Shown: in pieces, positions 47,197 through 57,299 of the stretch
Numbering within the stretch: the stretch's first letter is position 1
Layout: the number at the start of each line of letters is the position of its first letter
Translations under genes and position numbers: made by a program
The notes under the pieces: generated by a model
Database searches by the model: none
What the model was told of the DNA's origin: nothing
Seen by the model: the letters and a program-made list of their open reading frames with translations, nothing else
NCBI GenBank assembly: GCA_039654915.1
Contig: CM077593.1
Span: 76,178,501 to 76,242,500 of the forward strand
Source: Aquilaria yunnanensis
Lineage: Eukaryota; Streptophyta; Magnoliopsida; Malvales; Thymelaeaceae
Direction: 5' to 3'
Length of the DNA stretch: 64,000 nucleotides

Positions 47197-50100
47197 CTAA
47201 GCATAGTATTTTCTCAAGGCGTCCGAATGCCAAGTATTTTTCAACTCTACTCCTTCGGTATCGCCGAGCTTATAGACCCCTTTTCGTACTTCGGCCAAAA
47301 CTAGGTAAGGGCTTTCCCAGTTCGCACGAAATACCCCGTGGGATGGCTTTCGTGGTGCAAATTCAGCCCTTCGGAGAACGAGGTCTCCTTCTTTTATTCC
47401 TTTCAACCTAGCACGCAGGTTTGCAGCCACGGCCACTCTTTGCTGAAAAGCTTTTCTTCTCAGCTCGGCTATTTCTCTGTGTTCGTTGATGAGGTCTAGC
47501 TTGGTCCTTAGGCCGAGATCATTTCCTCTTTCATCAAACACTTGTACCCGCACCGAGGGTCGTATTATCTCTATCGGGATGATGGCCTCTGTTCCGAAAA
47601 CGAGTGAAAAAGGTGTTTCCCCCGTGGCTCTTCGGGCTGTCGTTCGGTAGCTCCACAATACACTTTGGAGTTCTCCTGGCCACTTTCCCTTTGCTTCCCC
47701 TAGCCTCTTCTTCAGACCATCTTTTATGGTCCTATTAGATACGTCTACTTGGCCATTGCTTTGAGGATGGACTACTGGGGCGAAGTGCGTCTTTATTCCG
47801 AGGTCGGTGACAAAGTTCTGGAACCCTCTGTCTGTAAACTGGGATCCGTTGTCGGCTACCAGCATCCTCGGTATGCCAAATCTGCATACAATGTTTTTCC
47901 ATACGAACTTTTGCACTTCTTTAGCCGAGATGGTTGTTAATGGTTCTACCTCGACCCACTTAGAGAAGTAGTCAACTGCGACTACGCAAAACTTTACGCC
48001 TCCGGGTGCTGTAGGGAGTGGCCCGATGAGGTCTATGCCCCAAACTGCGAAGGGCCAGGGATAGTCAGCTGAAGTCACCATCTCTGAGGGTACTCTCTGG
48101 ATTTTAGCATGTCTTTGGCAGTTGTCACATTTTCGGATGAACTGCCGGGCATCCTTTCTTACGGTGGGCCAAAAATATCCTTGGCGAAGTACTACCGCGG
48201 TAAGGGAGTCTGTTCCGATGTGTGAGCCACAAGTGCCTTCGTGGACCTCTTCGAGGATCATTTCAGTGTCCTCTTCATCAACACACCTCTGCAAAGGATT
48301 GGCGTATCCCTGCCGGTACAACTCTTCTCCTATCAGGAAGTATCTTCCGGCACGCCTTCAGACTTTTGCCGCATCCTTTGGATCTTCGGAAAGGGCATTG
48401 GTTGCGAGATACCTTTTTATCGAATTCTTCCAGCCTTTTTCTGAAGCCACTATGTTTAGTACTTCGATGCTCGGGCTTTTTAGTACCTCGGTATGCGTTT
48501 TTGACTTCGCCAAGCAGTTTGCCTCGGCGTTATGCCGCCGAGGCACATTTTTTATTTGAACGCTGTCAAATTCCCGGATGAGATTGGCCACCAGCTCGTG
48601 GTACTTTGCCAAGGTTGGGTCTTTTGCACCGTAGTCCCCTGCTGTTTGCCGAACTACTAGATGGGAGTCACTGTGGGCCTTTAAGTTTCTTATGCCGATT
48701 TTCCTGGCCAGGCGCAACCCCGCTACGAGAGCTTCATACTCAGCCATATTGTTGGTGGCGTTAAAGCTGAACTTGATGGCCTTTACTACTTCTAGACCTT
48801 CGGGTCCTCTGATAATTACCCCGGCTCCCTGGTGTTCGGAACCTGAGGCTCCATCTACATGCAGCGTCCATTCTGGCTCATTTTCACTGAGATTTTGATG
48901 ACTGTCTTCGGTTATGGGTACTTCGGCGATAAAGTCCGCCAATGCTTGAGCTTTAATGGCTTTTCTGGGCTCGTAGGTAATGTCATGTTCACCCAGCTCT
49001 ATGCACCATTTGGAAAGTCTTCCCAAATGATCAACCTTTTTCATGACGTCCCGAAGGGGCAAGCTACTCCGGACGATAATGGGGTGAGCCTGAAAGTATG
49101 GGCGCAATCTTCTTCCTGCCAGTATCAAGGAATATATGGCCTTTTGTAGCAATGGATACCTGACCTCGGCGCCATGCAGGGATTTGCTTACGTAGTAAAC
49201 TGGCCATTGCTTCGACCCTTCCTCTTTCACAAGTACCGAGCTTACTGCTTTTTCTGAAACAGTGAGGTACAGGATGAGGGAATCTCCTTCGCGAGGCTGC
49301 CGCAGAGTAAGCAGTCGGGACAAGTAGGTTTTGAGTTCTTCCCAAGCTCTTTGGCAGTCCCCATTCCAAGGATGATCGTTACTGTCGAGGTCGTCCTCCT
49401 TTTTTGCTGCTTTAGTGAGGACTTTGAAGAACGCTCGACACCGGTCTCCATATCTGGAAATAAATCTGCTAAGAGAGGTTATTCTTCCAGTAAGTCTCTG
49501 CGCATCTTTTATTGTGGCAGGAGTTCGGAATTCCAACAGAGCCTTAATTTTTTCTGGGTTAGCATCAATGCCCCTTTCTGATACCATGTACCCAAGGAAC
49601 TTTCCCTAAGTTACCCCGAAGGTGCACTTCTCGGGGTTAAGGCGGATTCTGAAGGTCCTGAGCTGGTGAAAAGTCTCCCTTAGGTCTATGACATGGTCAA
49701 CAGGCAGCTTGCTTTTGACTATCATGTCATCTACGTAGACTTCCATGTTCCTCCCTATTTGGTCATTAAAGACCTTGCTCATCAATCTCTGGTAGGTGGC
49801 TTCTGCGTTTTTGAGCCCGAAGGGCATCCTGGTGTAACAGTACGTCCCCCCCTCGGTAATGAAGGCTGTTTTTTCCTCGTCTTCGGGGTCCATCTTTATT
49901 TGATGGTAGTCGCTGAAGGCGTCCAGGAAACTTAGGAGCCCATATTCGGCAGTTGAATCTACCAGTTGATCTATTGGCGGGAGAGGACATGAATTTTTTG
50001 GGCAAGCATAGTTTAGGTTTCTGAAGTCGATGCACATCCGAAGTTTGTTGCTTCCTTCTTTCGTGGCGATCACCACATTGCTTAGCCATTCGGGGTACTT

Positions 50101-51000
50101 GACCTCCCTGATTACATCTGCCTCCAATAAACGTTGGACCTCGGTTTTGATGAAGTCATTTTTATGGGCTGAAATGCCCTATTTCTTTTGCCGGATAGGT
50201 TTTGCTTCCGGACTTACTTTGAGGCTATGTTGTACTATGCGCGGATTTACCCCCGGCATGTCTTTCGGCGAGTAGGCGAATAGGTCTTTATTCATTATCA
50301 GAAAGGATACAAGTTTTTTCTTATCTCCTTCGGACAAGTTTTTCCCTATTTGGGTACTTCGTCCTGGGATAAGTTCCACTTCCTCCATTTCTACCTTGCC
50401 AGAATCTTCTTTCTCGCCATTCTTTGACTTCGAAGCCCCTGCTTCTACAGCTTGTGAGTAATTCTTTTCCGGAGCTTTTCGGGTTTTGACGAACACCTTT
50501 CTTACTTCGCCCTGATTTATGAAGATTTCTGCGTCTCCTTCCTTGGTGGCGAAAGTGACAGTCAAATATCTCACGTCAGGGCGGATGTGCAGATTTCCCT
50601 GCGTCTGCCTTCTGAGGATGGCGTTGTATGATCAGGGGACATCCATGACGATGAACCTCGCCATTGTCGAGACAAACAACTCAGCTGGTCCTTTGACCGA
50701 AGTCCCTCTCATCATTAATGGAAGGACGATCCATCCGAGGACGGGTAACTCGGACGGTCCTACCCCGAAGGTCGGTGAAGTGACCGGCTTGAGATCGCTG
50801 ATGGATATGCCCAAGCTCGGCAGCAATTGTGAAAATAGGACGTCAGCGTTTGATCCGTCATCAAGTAATACCCTTTTGACATCCCAGTTTCCAATTCTTG
50901 CCATGATCAGGAGTGGGTCGTCGTCAGGAAAGACGACTGTGGAACCATCCTTTCGGGATAGCTTCTTCGCCGGACTTTGATAGTCCATCACAGCTCTTTC
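47197..51000 (-). pseudogene. RT6 pol: protease, RT, RNase H, archaeal-type RNase H, integrase
   Basis: Same frame as gag, ending at TAG/TAA-type stop 47197 after LRKYYA. Protease has VLLDDGSNADVLF. RT carries LRMCIDFRNLN, MPFGLKNAEATYQ and YVDDMIVKSK. The first RNase H follows (LILYLTVSEKAVSSVLV). The second, archaeal-type RNase H has LHVDGASG, NMAEYEAL and HSDSHLVV (about 48,880-48,560). Integrase (48,300-47,197) keeps its zinc site, WGIDLIG, VADNGSQF and a NGQVDVSNR motif in which the catalytic Glu of the D-D-E triad has become Asp. Stops at 50632, 50179, 49606 and 48358, no frameshift. Confidence 0.93.
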
Positions 51001-52701
51001 CCTGGCCTTCCTTTTCCTTTCCGAGGATGGAAGCCCCGTTGTGATTGTTTGTATGACTCCCGCAGGGGGTGGAGGGCGCCTCTTCGGACTTCGGTTCCTT
51101 CGCCTGTCGGAGTCGTAGTCCTCATCTTCTTCCTTTCCTTCCTCCTCTTTCCTTCCCTTCGGGGAAGGCAACCGTAGGTACCGCCAAAGTTGGCCTTGTT
51201 TTATCAGCGATTCAATATACTTCTTCAGCTGGAAGCAATCCTCGGTGTCGTGGCCATGATCGCGATGAAATTGGCAGAACTTCTTCATGTTTTTTCTATT
51301 TTCGGCGGTCATGGCCCTTGGCCTCTGAACTTGTGTTCCCTGCCTCTCTAGAGTCATGAGGATGTTGGTCCTCGTAGTGTTCAGCGCTGTAAAGTTCGGT
51401 GGTTTTCTTCCTTGCATTCTCCGAGGTCGGGATGGCTGGTCGGTCGGATAGCGTGCCTGCTGGCTGGACCCCTCGCCACGGGTGTGCTCGGGCCTGGGTC
51501 CGCCCATTCTTAGTTCTTCGGCCGTCATGTGCTGTTCGGCCCGTCGGTAGAATTCGCCCAGTGTGTCTGGAGGGTCCTTGGAGAATTCATAGAAGAGTTG
51601 GGAATCCCTCCGAAGGCCCCTTGTCATGGCGAGGATGCGTATTTCGGGCCGAAAGTCTGGAACACTTAAGGCCTCTCTGTTAAACCTCTCGACGTAGTCG
51701 CGTATAGTTTCTCCACTTCTTTGCACTATGTCGAACATTTGAACAGGCATCTTCGCCGTTGGGCGACTCCCGATGAACTGTTGGGTGAAGGCTGTTGATA
51801 ACTCCTGGAACTTTCCGATGATTCCTGGAGCCAAGGAATTATACCACGCTGTTGCTGGTCCAGAGAGCGTGACCTCGAAGCACTTGCACAAGGTGGCGTC
51901 GTCCGCATCGTGCATCATCATGCTATGTCTGTACTTCGTCAGGTGGGCCTATGGGTCGGTTCGACCATCATACGTCTCTAGCCGAGGTACCCTGAAGTCT
52001 CCCGGCATAGCTGCCTCGACCACAGCTCGGGTAAAAGGAAACTGATCCCCACCAAAAGACTCAGACAGTCTGGCCCAAACTGGCTTGCGAGCCACCTGCA
52101 TCTCGACTCTGTCCAGCCTTGCCAATATTTTCTCCATGCGGGCGGTGGCGCTAGGTTCTTCCTCTGGTGGAGGAGATTGACAGCGCCTCTTCAGAGAATG
52201 GCTCCGTCGTCGGGGAGGGGTTGACCTCGTCTCAGGCAAAGGGCTCCTTCGTCGTGGAATTTTGGGTTGGTTGGGCCCCGTTTGCTCTGGAAGGCGTGCC
52301 CCGAGGGGCATATTTTCTGTTGAAGACTCCTCACGTGGGTCTTCACTCCCCGAACTGCGGTGGACTGCTTTGGGGCTCCTCTCCCGAGGGCGTATCGGTG
52401 AAGGAGACCTTTGGGTTTGAGCTTGTTGTGGCCATCTTCTGTCTATCTATTGTGTCATCTCAGCCACAACAGAGCGCTGGAAGTCACGGAGGAAGCTCAT
52501 GGTTATGACCAGAGGACGTTCTTCCTCGGGTGTGGAAGTCCCTGGAAGAGTTTGCTCAGCAGCCGGTTGGACTTCAGGCGCGGACGGGGACTTCGGGAGT
52601 CCTTTGTCCTTACAACGCCGAGTCTCAACGACGGCAACCTGAGGGTGGGTTCCCACAGACGGCGCCAAATGATGCCCTCCGGCATCTCTGTCCAGCGACA
52701 T
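51001..52701 (-). pseudogene. RT6 gag (start lies in the LTR)
   Basis: Opens at ATG 52699-52701 inside the 5' LTR and runs through the primer site in frame, as in RT5. Segments: SFLRDFQRSVVAEMT, an Arg/Ser/Pro-rich stretch, MEKILARLDRVEMQVARK, DFRVPRLETYDGRTDP, CKCFEVTLSGPATAWY and ETIRDYVERFNREALSV. The zinc-like motif CQFHRDHGHDTEDC is complete here. Two stops (52447 and 51949), both C-to-T changes of Gln codons when compared with RT5. Gag and protease share one uninterrupted frame, so the family encodes a single Gag-Pol polyprotein. Confidence 0.92.
52649..52667 (-). other. RT6 primer-binding site
   Basis: Minus strand TGGCGCCGTCTGTGGGAAC, identical to RT5, two bases inside the 5' LTR end. 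Confidence 0.82.
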
Positions 52702-53420
52702 GGTGAATTCCGAGGGAGCTTCCGGGGGGGAAGGACGTCTTGCTGAGATATTCCCCAGGTGGGAAATACCTGAAAAGCTCAGAAAAAAGGGTTAGGAGGT
52801 CCCCGGGATGGTGTTCCGGGGAGGAGCCTCCGACACCCAAGTCAGTATTCTGATAATGAATAAAGTAGGCACGCTAGAAAGGTGCAAGAGCTAGCCTGCA
52901 TATATTTTCAGCTATGGACGAGGGCTGCCCAGGGAGAGGGGATGGATCGATCTCTTGCCAAGTCCTTTTTCCCAGTATTTATAGAAATGCCTGGCCCGTT
53001 CAGATCCTGACAGGTGTTCGGCTAGATCCTTTCTAGGCGTAGGGAGCAGGTAGCCGTCTTCAGAATCCTGGTTTTGTGGCTGAGATGGGACTTGAACGGC
53101 GCCAGTGTGTCAAGTCGCCGTTTTAGGCGTGCGAGAGTTTCCTGTTAGAGGCTCCTTAAATGCTCATTAAATGCTCATGCCGTACTCCCGAAGTCCCTGG
53201 CCGAGGTCATCCTTTGGTACGGATGATGCCCTTCGGAAAATATGCCCGCAGTTCGGGGGGAGTTCCCTGTTTTAGGCTCCGCCTTCGGGGGAGATCTTCT
53301 TCGGCTTGCAATAGCTGATTCTCCATTTTCAAACGCGATTGGTTTAGTACCTCGGGGGGCTAAAAGCTTCCTGATGCTCCGAGTTTGGGTCAGATAGAGG
53401 CGATAGCCCTTCGGCTATCA
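52670..53420 (-). repeat. RT6 5' LTR
   Basis: Copy of 43057-43807. TATA box (minus) at 52976-52983. The G-box seen in the other three LTRs reads CAGGTG here (53011-53016). Contains the gag start codon. Confidence 0.94.
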
Positions 53421-53425
53421 AAAAG
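53421..53425. repeat. RT6 target-site duplication, right
   Basis: AAAAG, matching 43052-43056. Confidence 0.92.
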
Positions 53426-54364
53426 GGATTTGTAGAAGGCAGCAGTGCCGTCGCCCATCTCTGGAAAAGAAAGAAGATATCAGCGTGAGTCCAAGATGAA
53501 AACCATAACAAAGGGAGTCAGAGATAACTTACTCTTGAATAAAGTTTCGTAAGTAATTTCCTCCCGAAGGAGTTGCACCAGCCAGGAATCCTTCCCAGCG
53601 ATGGTAGGAGCCGGCATGTCGAGGTCCGTTTTGTGCTCCTTCACTACCCCTAACTCCCCAAGGACCACCTCGGTCATCAACCTCCAATTGATGGGAAAGG
53701 GGTAGAGAGAGTGCGAAGGGACCTCGGGACCCCAGTCGGAGACAGCCCGGATACGTCCGTCGAAGTCCGTGAAGACAGAAGCCAACTCCAGAGTTAGTGT
53801 TATCTTCGGATCTACGACGTCCATCTCCAGCTTTCCCTGAGCCCACTTGGTCGGAACATGCGACCAGGCCTCCTCCATCTTCAGAAAGAAAAATTTTTGT
53901 TGCCACCCTCGCCAGCTGTCTTTGGTGGCAAAGGTGAACATATATTTTTTGCTCCCGGATCCTCGAGGTAGCATGAAATAAAAGCCACCATTCGGGACCA
54001 TGAAAGGCTTCTAGTACTGCATAAAAATAACAAAGTGGGGTTCTATCCTGAAGATGCCACACATGCAGATGAAGGCGTTAAAATAGCAGTACGAGTTCAG
54101 CGGGAGTTGATTTACGGCAATGCCATGGAATTGGCAGAAGTCGCAAATCATCTTCGGAGGAGGGTACCGAAGTCCGGCCTTCAGTTGGGCTCAGAAAACG
54201 GTAACCTCATTACTACGGTTCAAAAAACAAAATTGGTCAGAACGTGGCAACCTCGTAATGGCGTACGAAGGAAGAAAGAACTTTTTCTTCCATTTTTCTA
54301 GTTTTTTGGGGGGGGTGCAGCAAGGGTGAGACAAAAAGGGTTGCCAGCTCTCGGGAACAGGCAT
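53426..54364 (-). pseudogene. RT5 antisense gene, 5' part (exon 1, start of exon 2)
   Basis: Upstream half of the RT5 opposite-strand gene, cut by RT6. Start ATG at 54364 (MPVPESWQPF). Exon 1 is 54364-53532, intron 1 is 53531-53461 (71 bp, the same length as in RT6) and exon 2 begins at 53460 and is broken at 53421. Exon 1 carries the same conserved blocks as RT6 (NSYCYFNAFICMC, GGFYFMLPRGSG, KDSWRGWQQKFFF). One stop near 54,012 interrupts it. A TATATATA box lies at 54618-54625. Confidence 0.82.
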
Positions 54365-54617
54365 GTTGGCTGAGAAACGAGTTCGGAAAAAGGAAAGAAA
54401 ACAACTTCCGGAAAAACTCTAAAAATCAGAGGATTCTGGAAATCAAAAAGCCATCAAATGACTTGCCAAAATCTGGGTTTGAAGTCGCCGTCGTGAAAGG
54501 CCGCAGGAAAAAACTCTATCAATCAGCACCGCCGCGGAAAGCAGGGGAAAAAAACAGTTGCAAGCAGGGAAAAAAGCAGAAGCAAAACCAAAAAAAGGAA
54601 CTTATGATGGAATGGGC

Positions 54618-54625
54618 TATATATA
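54618..54625 (-). promoter_or_regulatory. TATA box of the RT5 antisense gene
   Basis: Palindromic TATATATA, positionally equivalent to 44207-44214 in RT6. Confidence 0.65.
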
Positions 54626-55047
54626 GGCTGAAGGTGGTTAGACGAACCGGCGTCATAAGTACCCCTTGAAGGCGAACAGTCGCCATAACTATTCTCTGCG
54701 CCCGAAAAGATGCGCCCTCTGTAACCGACATGACTCTCCTCTAATGACAGTGTGCCATGTGTCAGCCACCGCGCCAAAATAGGGGACACGCCTCCTGACA
54801 CCCTTAAAAAACTGCGACGCGCCGCTCCAGACTGACACGCCTGGTCATGAGACGCGACGTTGCATAGACCTGCAAAAGGAAAAAGGAAAGAAGCAGGTTG
54901 CCTCGAAGACACCAAAAGACAGGCTATGGTCGAACAGCCCATATCTTTAGGCAAAAGGTGTACCTTCGGCACAGGTTTTACTCCCTGAAAACTCCCAAAC
55001 AGCATCCTCGGAAAGACTACAAACCGAAGTCTCCACTTCGGCTTTCC

Positions 55048-55060
55048 AAAGGGGGGCATG
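55048..55060 (+). other. RT5 polypurine tract
   Basis: AAAGGGGGGCATG immediately before the 3' LTR. Confidence 0.85.
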
Positions 55061-55722
55061 TGATAGCCGAAGGGCTATCGCCTCTATCTGACCCGAACTC
55101 GGAGCGTCAGGGAACGCGGAGAGGTACTAAACAGATCACCTTCAGAGATGGAGAACCAGCTATTGCAAGCCGAAGAGGATCTCCCCGAAGGTGAAACCTT
55201 GAATCAGGGAACTCCCCGAACTACGGGCATATTGCCCGAAGGGGCATCGTCCGCGCCAGAGGACGACCTCGTCTCGTCCAGGGAATTTGTCTGCGCCAGA
55301 GGACGACCTCATCCAGGGACTTCGGGAGTACGGCATGAGCATTTAAGGGGCCTCTGGCATGTCACCCACAGACGTTACAGGCCACCCCAAACGGCGGTCT
55401 GACACACCGACGCCATCCAGGTCCCATCATGACCTGTCTCCGTTCAAGGCTCAAGAAACCTGCCACCGGCTACTTGTCCCCTACGCCCAGAAATTCAGGA
55501 AAGATTTGACCGAACACGTGTCATGATCTGAACGGGCTGAATACTCCTATAAATACCAGGAAATAGACCTGGGCAAGGGATGGATCCTTGAGTAGACTCC
55601 TCTCCTTGAGAAAACAAAAACAGGCACGCTCCCCTGGGCAATCTGGCATTTGGCCGTTCACCCTCTCAGGAAGTCCCTCCGCAAGTCACAATGTCATCCG
55701 ACGAAGATGCCATTGGGCATCA
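55061..55722 (+). repeat. RT5 3' LTR (internally deleted)
   Basis: 662 bp against 782 bp for the 5' LTR. About 120 bp is missing between two CAGGCA motifs. TATA box at 55548, G-box at 55515, terminal hairpins as in the other copies. Confidence 0.93.
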
Positions 55723-55727
55723 AGGAG
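55723..55727. repeat. RT5 target-site duplication, right
   Basis: AGGAG, identical to 34943-34947. Confidence 0.9.
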
Positions 55728-57290
55728 AAAGAGAAAAGTTTGGTTGCAAATTGAAGGCTTTTAGAAGGTTCTATGCAAAAATGTAAATTTGTTAAATCTG
55801 TCAAGCTCAAAAAGTTTAAGGAAAATTTGGAAAATTTATGAAGATATGGGAAAATCTAAGCATTTTACAAAGTTTTGGGCCAATTTGATAAATCATAGAA
55901 GCTTTGGGTTGACATGGAATTTTGCATGAAGTCAGGGGCAAGATCAGTAGCATAAGAGTTTTTCCTGAACTTTAACTAGTATTTAGACCAAATTGCATCC
56001 TAATTGATTTAAGCCTCTAAAAACTTGATTTTTTTTATAAGATTTAATCTAAAATTTGGTTGTTAACCACTTTCATGATACTGACGCTATAAATAAGGAT
56101 CATTTACTCAAGAAAAACACAAGAAAATGGAGAAAATTTGAAACTCTACGCTATGGCCAGAAAAAGGTAAACTTTCTGCTTTAGCCCCCTGGTTTTTCTA
56201 GCTGGCCTCGAAACCCTAATCTTTCACTAGACCACTGCCACCCCTGAAGGTTCCAACCTTCTACTCCACAGTCACTGCGTCTTACTCTTCCATATGCCAC
56301 CGTTAGCCTTCCCATTCGGCCATCATCACCTCGCCTCACGCTGTGCCATCTTTCCCAGGCGTCTCCTGTCACCATTCGTACCCAAGTCGAAGGAGAAAAA
56401 AAGGCTGAACCATACCTCATCTGCCACTCCAGCCATCGAGCTTTCCACTAGATGACGTTCATTCATCCTTCAGCAGTCACTCCTTCCATTGCTGTCCAAT
56501 CCCAGCCACCGATTGCCTAGTAGCTGTCGGCGTCGAAGGAATCAAAAGCGAAACTCTTCAACTACCGCTTTGTCTCCAACCTTTTTATTTCATTGATTAA
56601 GTCACTTACATATTTCTCTTTTGTAGATTAGGCATGAGCAGCAAGCTTTTATTGTTTATTTTCCTTTATTTTGTTTATTTGTTCGTTTGGCCATGCATTA
56701 AACTTAGAGATTGAATTTGCATGGGAGTAAAACATAGGATATTAATTTGGTCTATCTCTTCCTTTATTTATTTTTGGAATACTTTAATTTTATTTCACAC
56801 AATGCACCTAAAGGTTAATAATATGCAAAAATTATTGGTAAAGTAATTGTAAATTGCTCAACAAATTTTCAAGTATTTGTTCTTGGTGATTTGATAAAAT
56901 CCTGAGACAAACTATTCATTCGAATGCAATTGGTCTAGTAAAACTCATGGTTTTAAACAAGATGGTTTTTTGAAATTCTAGGTGGATTTAGTAAAGTCTC
57001 AAGATTTTAAGGATAGCTAGGATTCTATATTCGATTGGTTTAGTAAGATTCACAGTTTTGAATTAAATTAAAAATCAAGCATAATTAATTAAAATTCATT
57101 GAAATTTTTTTCATCAATGATTAAGCAAAGAAACAAAATTTAGGAAAAGATAAAACCGAACCCCATGGTACCAACCGAACCCCATGGTACCAAGTTCTAA
57201 GAGCTATTATAAGATTATTTTAGTATAACTGACTCATAATCTTAGAATCTATCATAGACCATAATAGGTGTCCAATCAACCTAGCTAAAA
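55728..57290 (+). repeat. RT7 LTR, right part, and adjoining sequence
   Basis: Direct continuation of 34678-34947 across the RT5 insertion. A TATA box (CTATAAATAAGG) at about 56,090 and a pyrimidine/CA-rich leader fit LTR R/U5 sequence. The LTR end was not located. A perfect 19-bp tandem duplication (AACCGAACCCCATGGTACC) lies at 57154-57191. The minus-strand frame at 56,181-56,420 shows no known domain. Confidence 0.4.
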
Positions 57291-57299
57291 CTGTAAAGG

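Larger units (their letters stand above)
43057..53420 (-). mobile_element. RT6: Tat-type element nested antiparallel in RT5
   Basis: A 10.36-kb minus-strand element of the same family as RT5, with 751-bp LTRs, the same primer site and polypurine tract, one gag-pol frame free of frameshifts and a four-exon gene on the opposite (plus) strand. The AAAAG duplication and the uninterrupted coding sense across the repaired RT5 site prove the nesting order: RT6 is younger than RT5. By eye the LTRs differ at roughly two to three dozen of 751 positions. Confidence 0.95.
34948..55722 (+). mobile_element. RT5: Tat-type Ty3/gypsy element, split by RT6
   Basis: Plus-strand element of about 10.4 kb once RT6 is subtracted. 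It has LTRs beginning TGATAGCC and ending GGCATCA, a TGGCGCCGTCTGTGGGAA primer site, one gag-pol frame, an opposite-strand four-exon gene and a polypurine tract before the 3' LTR. A second, archaeal-type RNase H after the gypsy RNase H, no chromodomain and an antisense extra gene are known marks of the Tat clade. The AGGAG duplication confirms the borders. Confidence 0.92.

Noticed and set aside
53529..54062. 177-codon minus-strand frame overlapping exon 1 of the RT5 antisense gene
   Set aside because: It is an alternative frame. The conserved blocks shared with RT6 (GGFYFMLPRG, KDSWRGW) are in the other frame.
34948..55722. Endogenous pararetrovirus
   Set aside because: An integrase with D-D-E, paired LTRs, a polypurine tract and 5-bp target duplications are present. 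No movement or coat protein pattern was seen. This is a Ty3/gypsy retrotransposon.
34948..55722. RT5 and RT6 as a single 20-kb element with extra domains
   Set aside because: Two independent target duplications, two primer sites and four LTRs in two orientations show one element nested in another.
56181..56420. Possible small host gene on the minus strand
   Set aside because: The frame is short and Gly/Arg/Trp-rich with no homology I recognise. It lies in LTR leader-like sequence downstream of a TATA box on the other strand.
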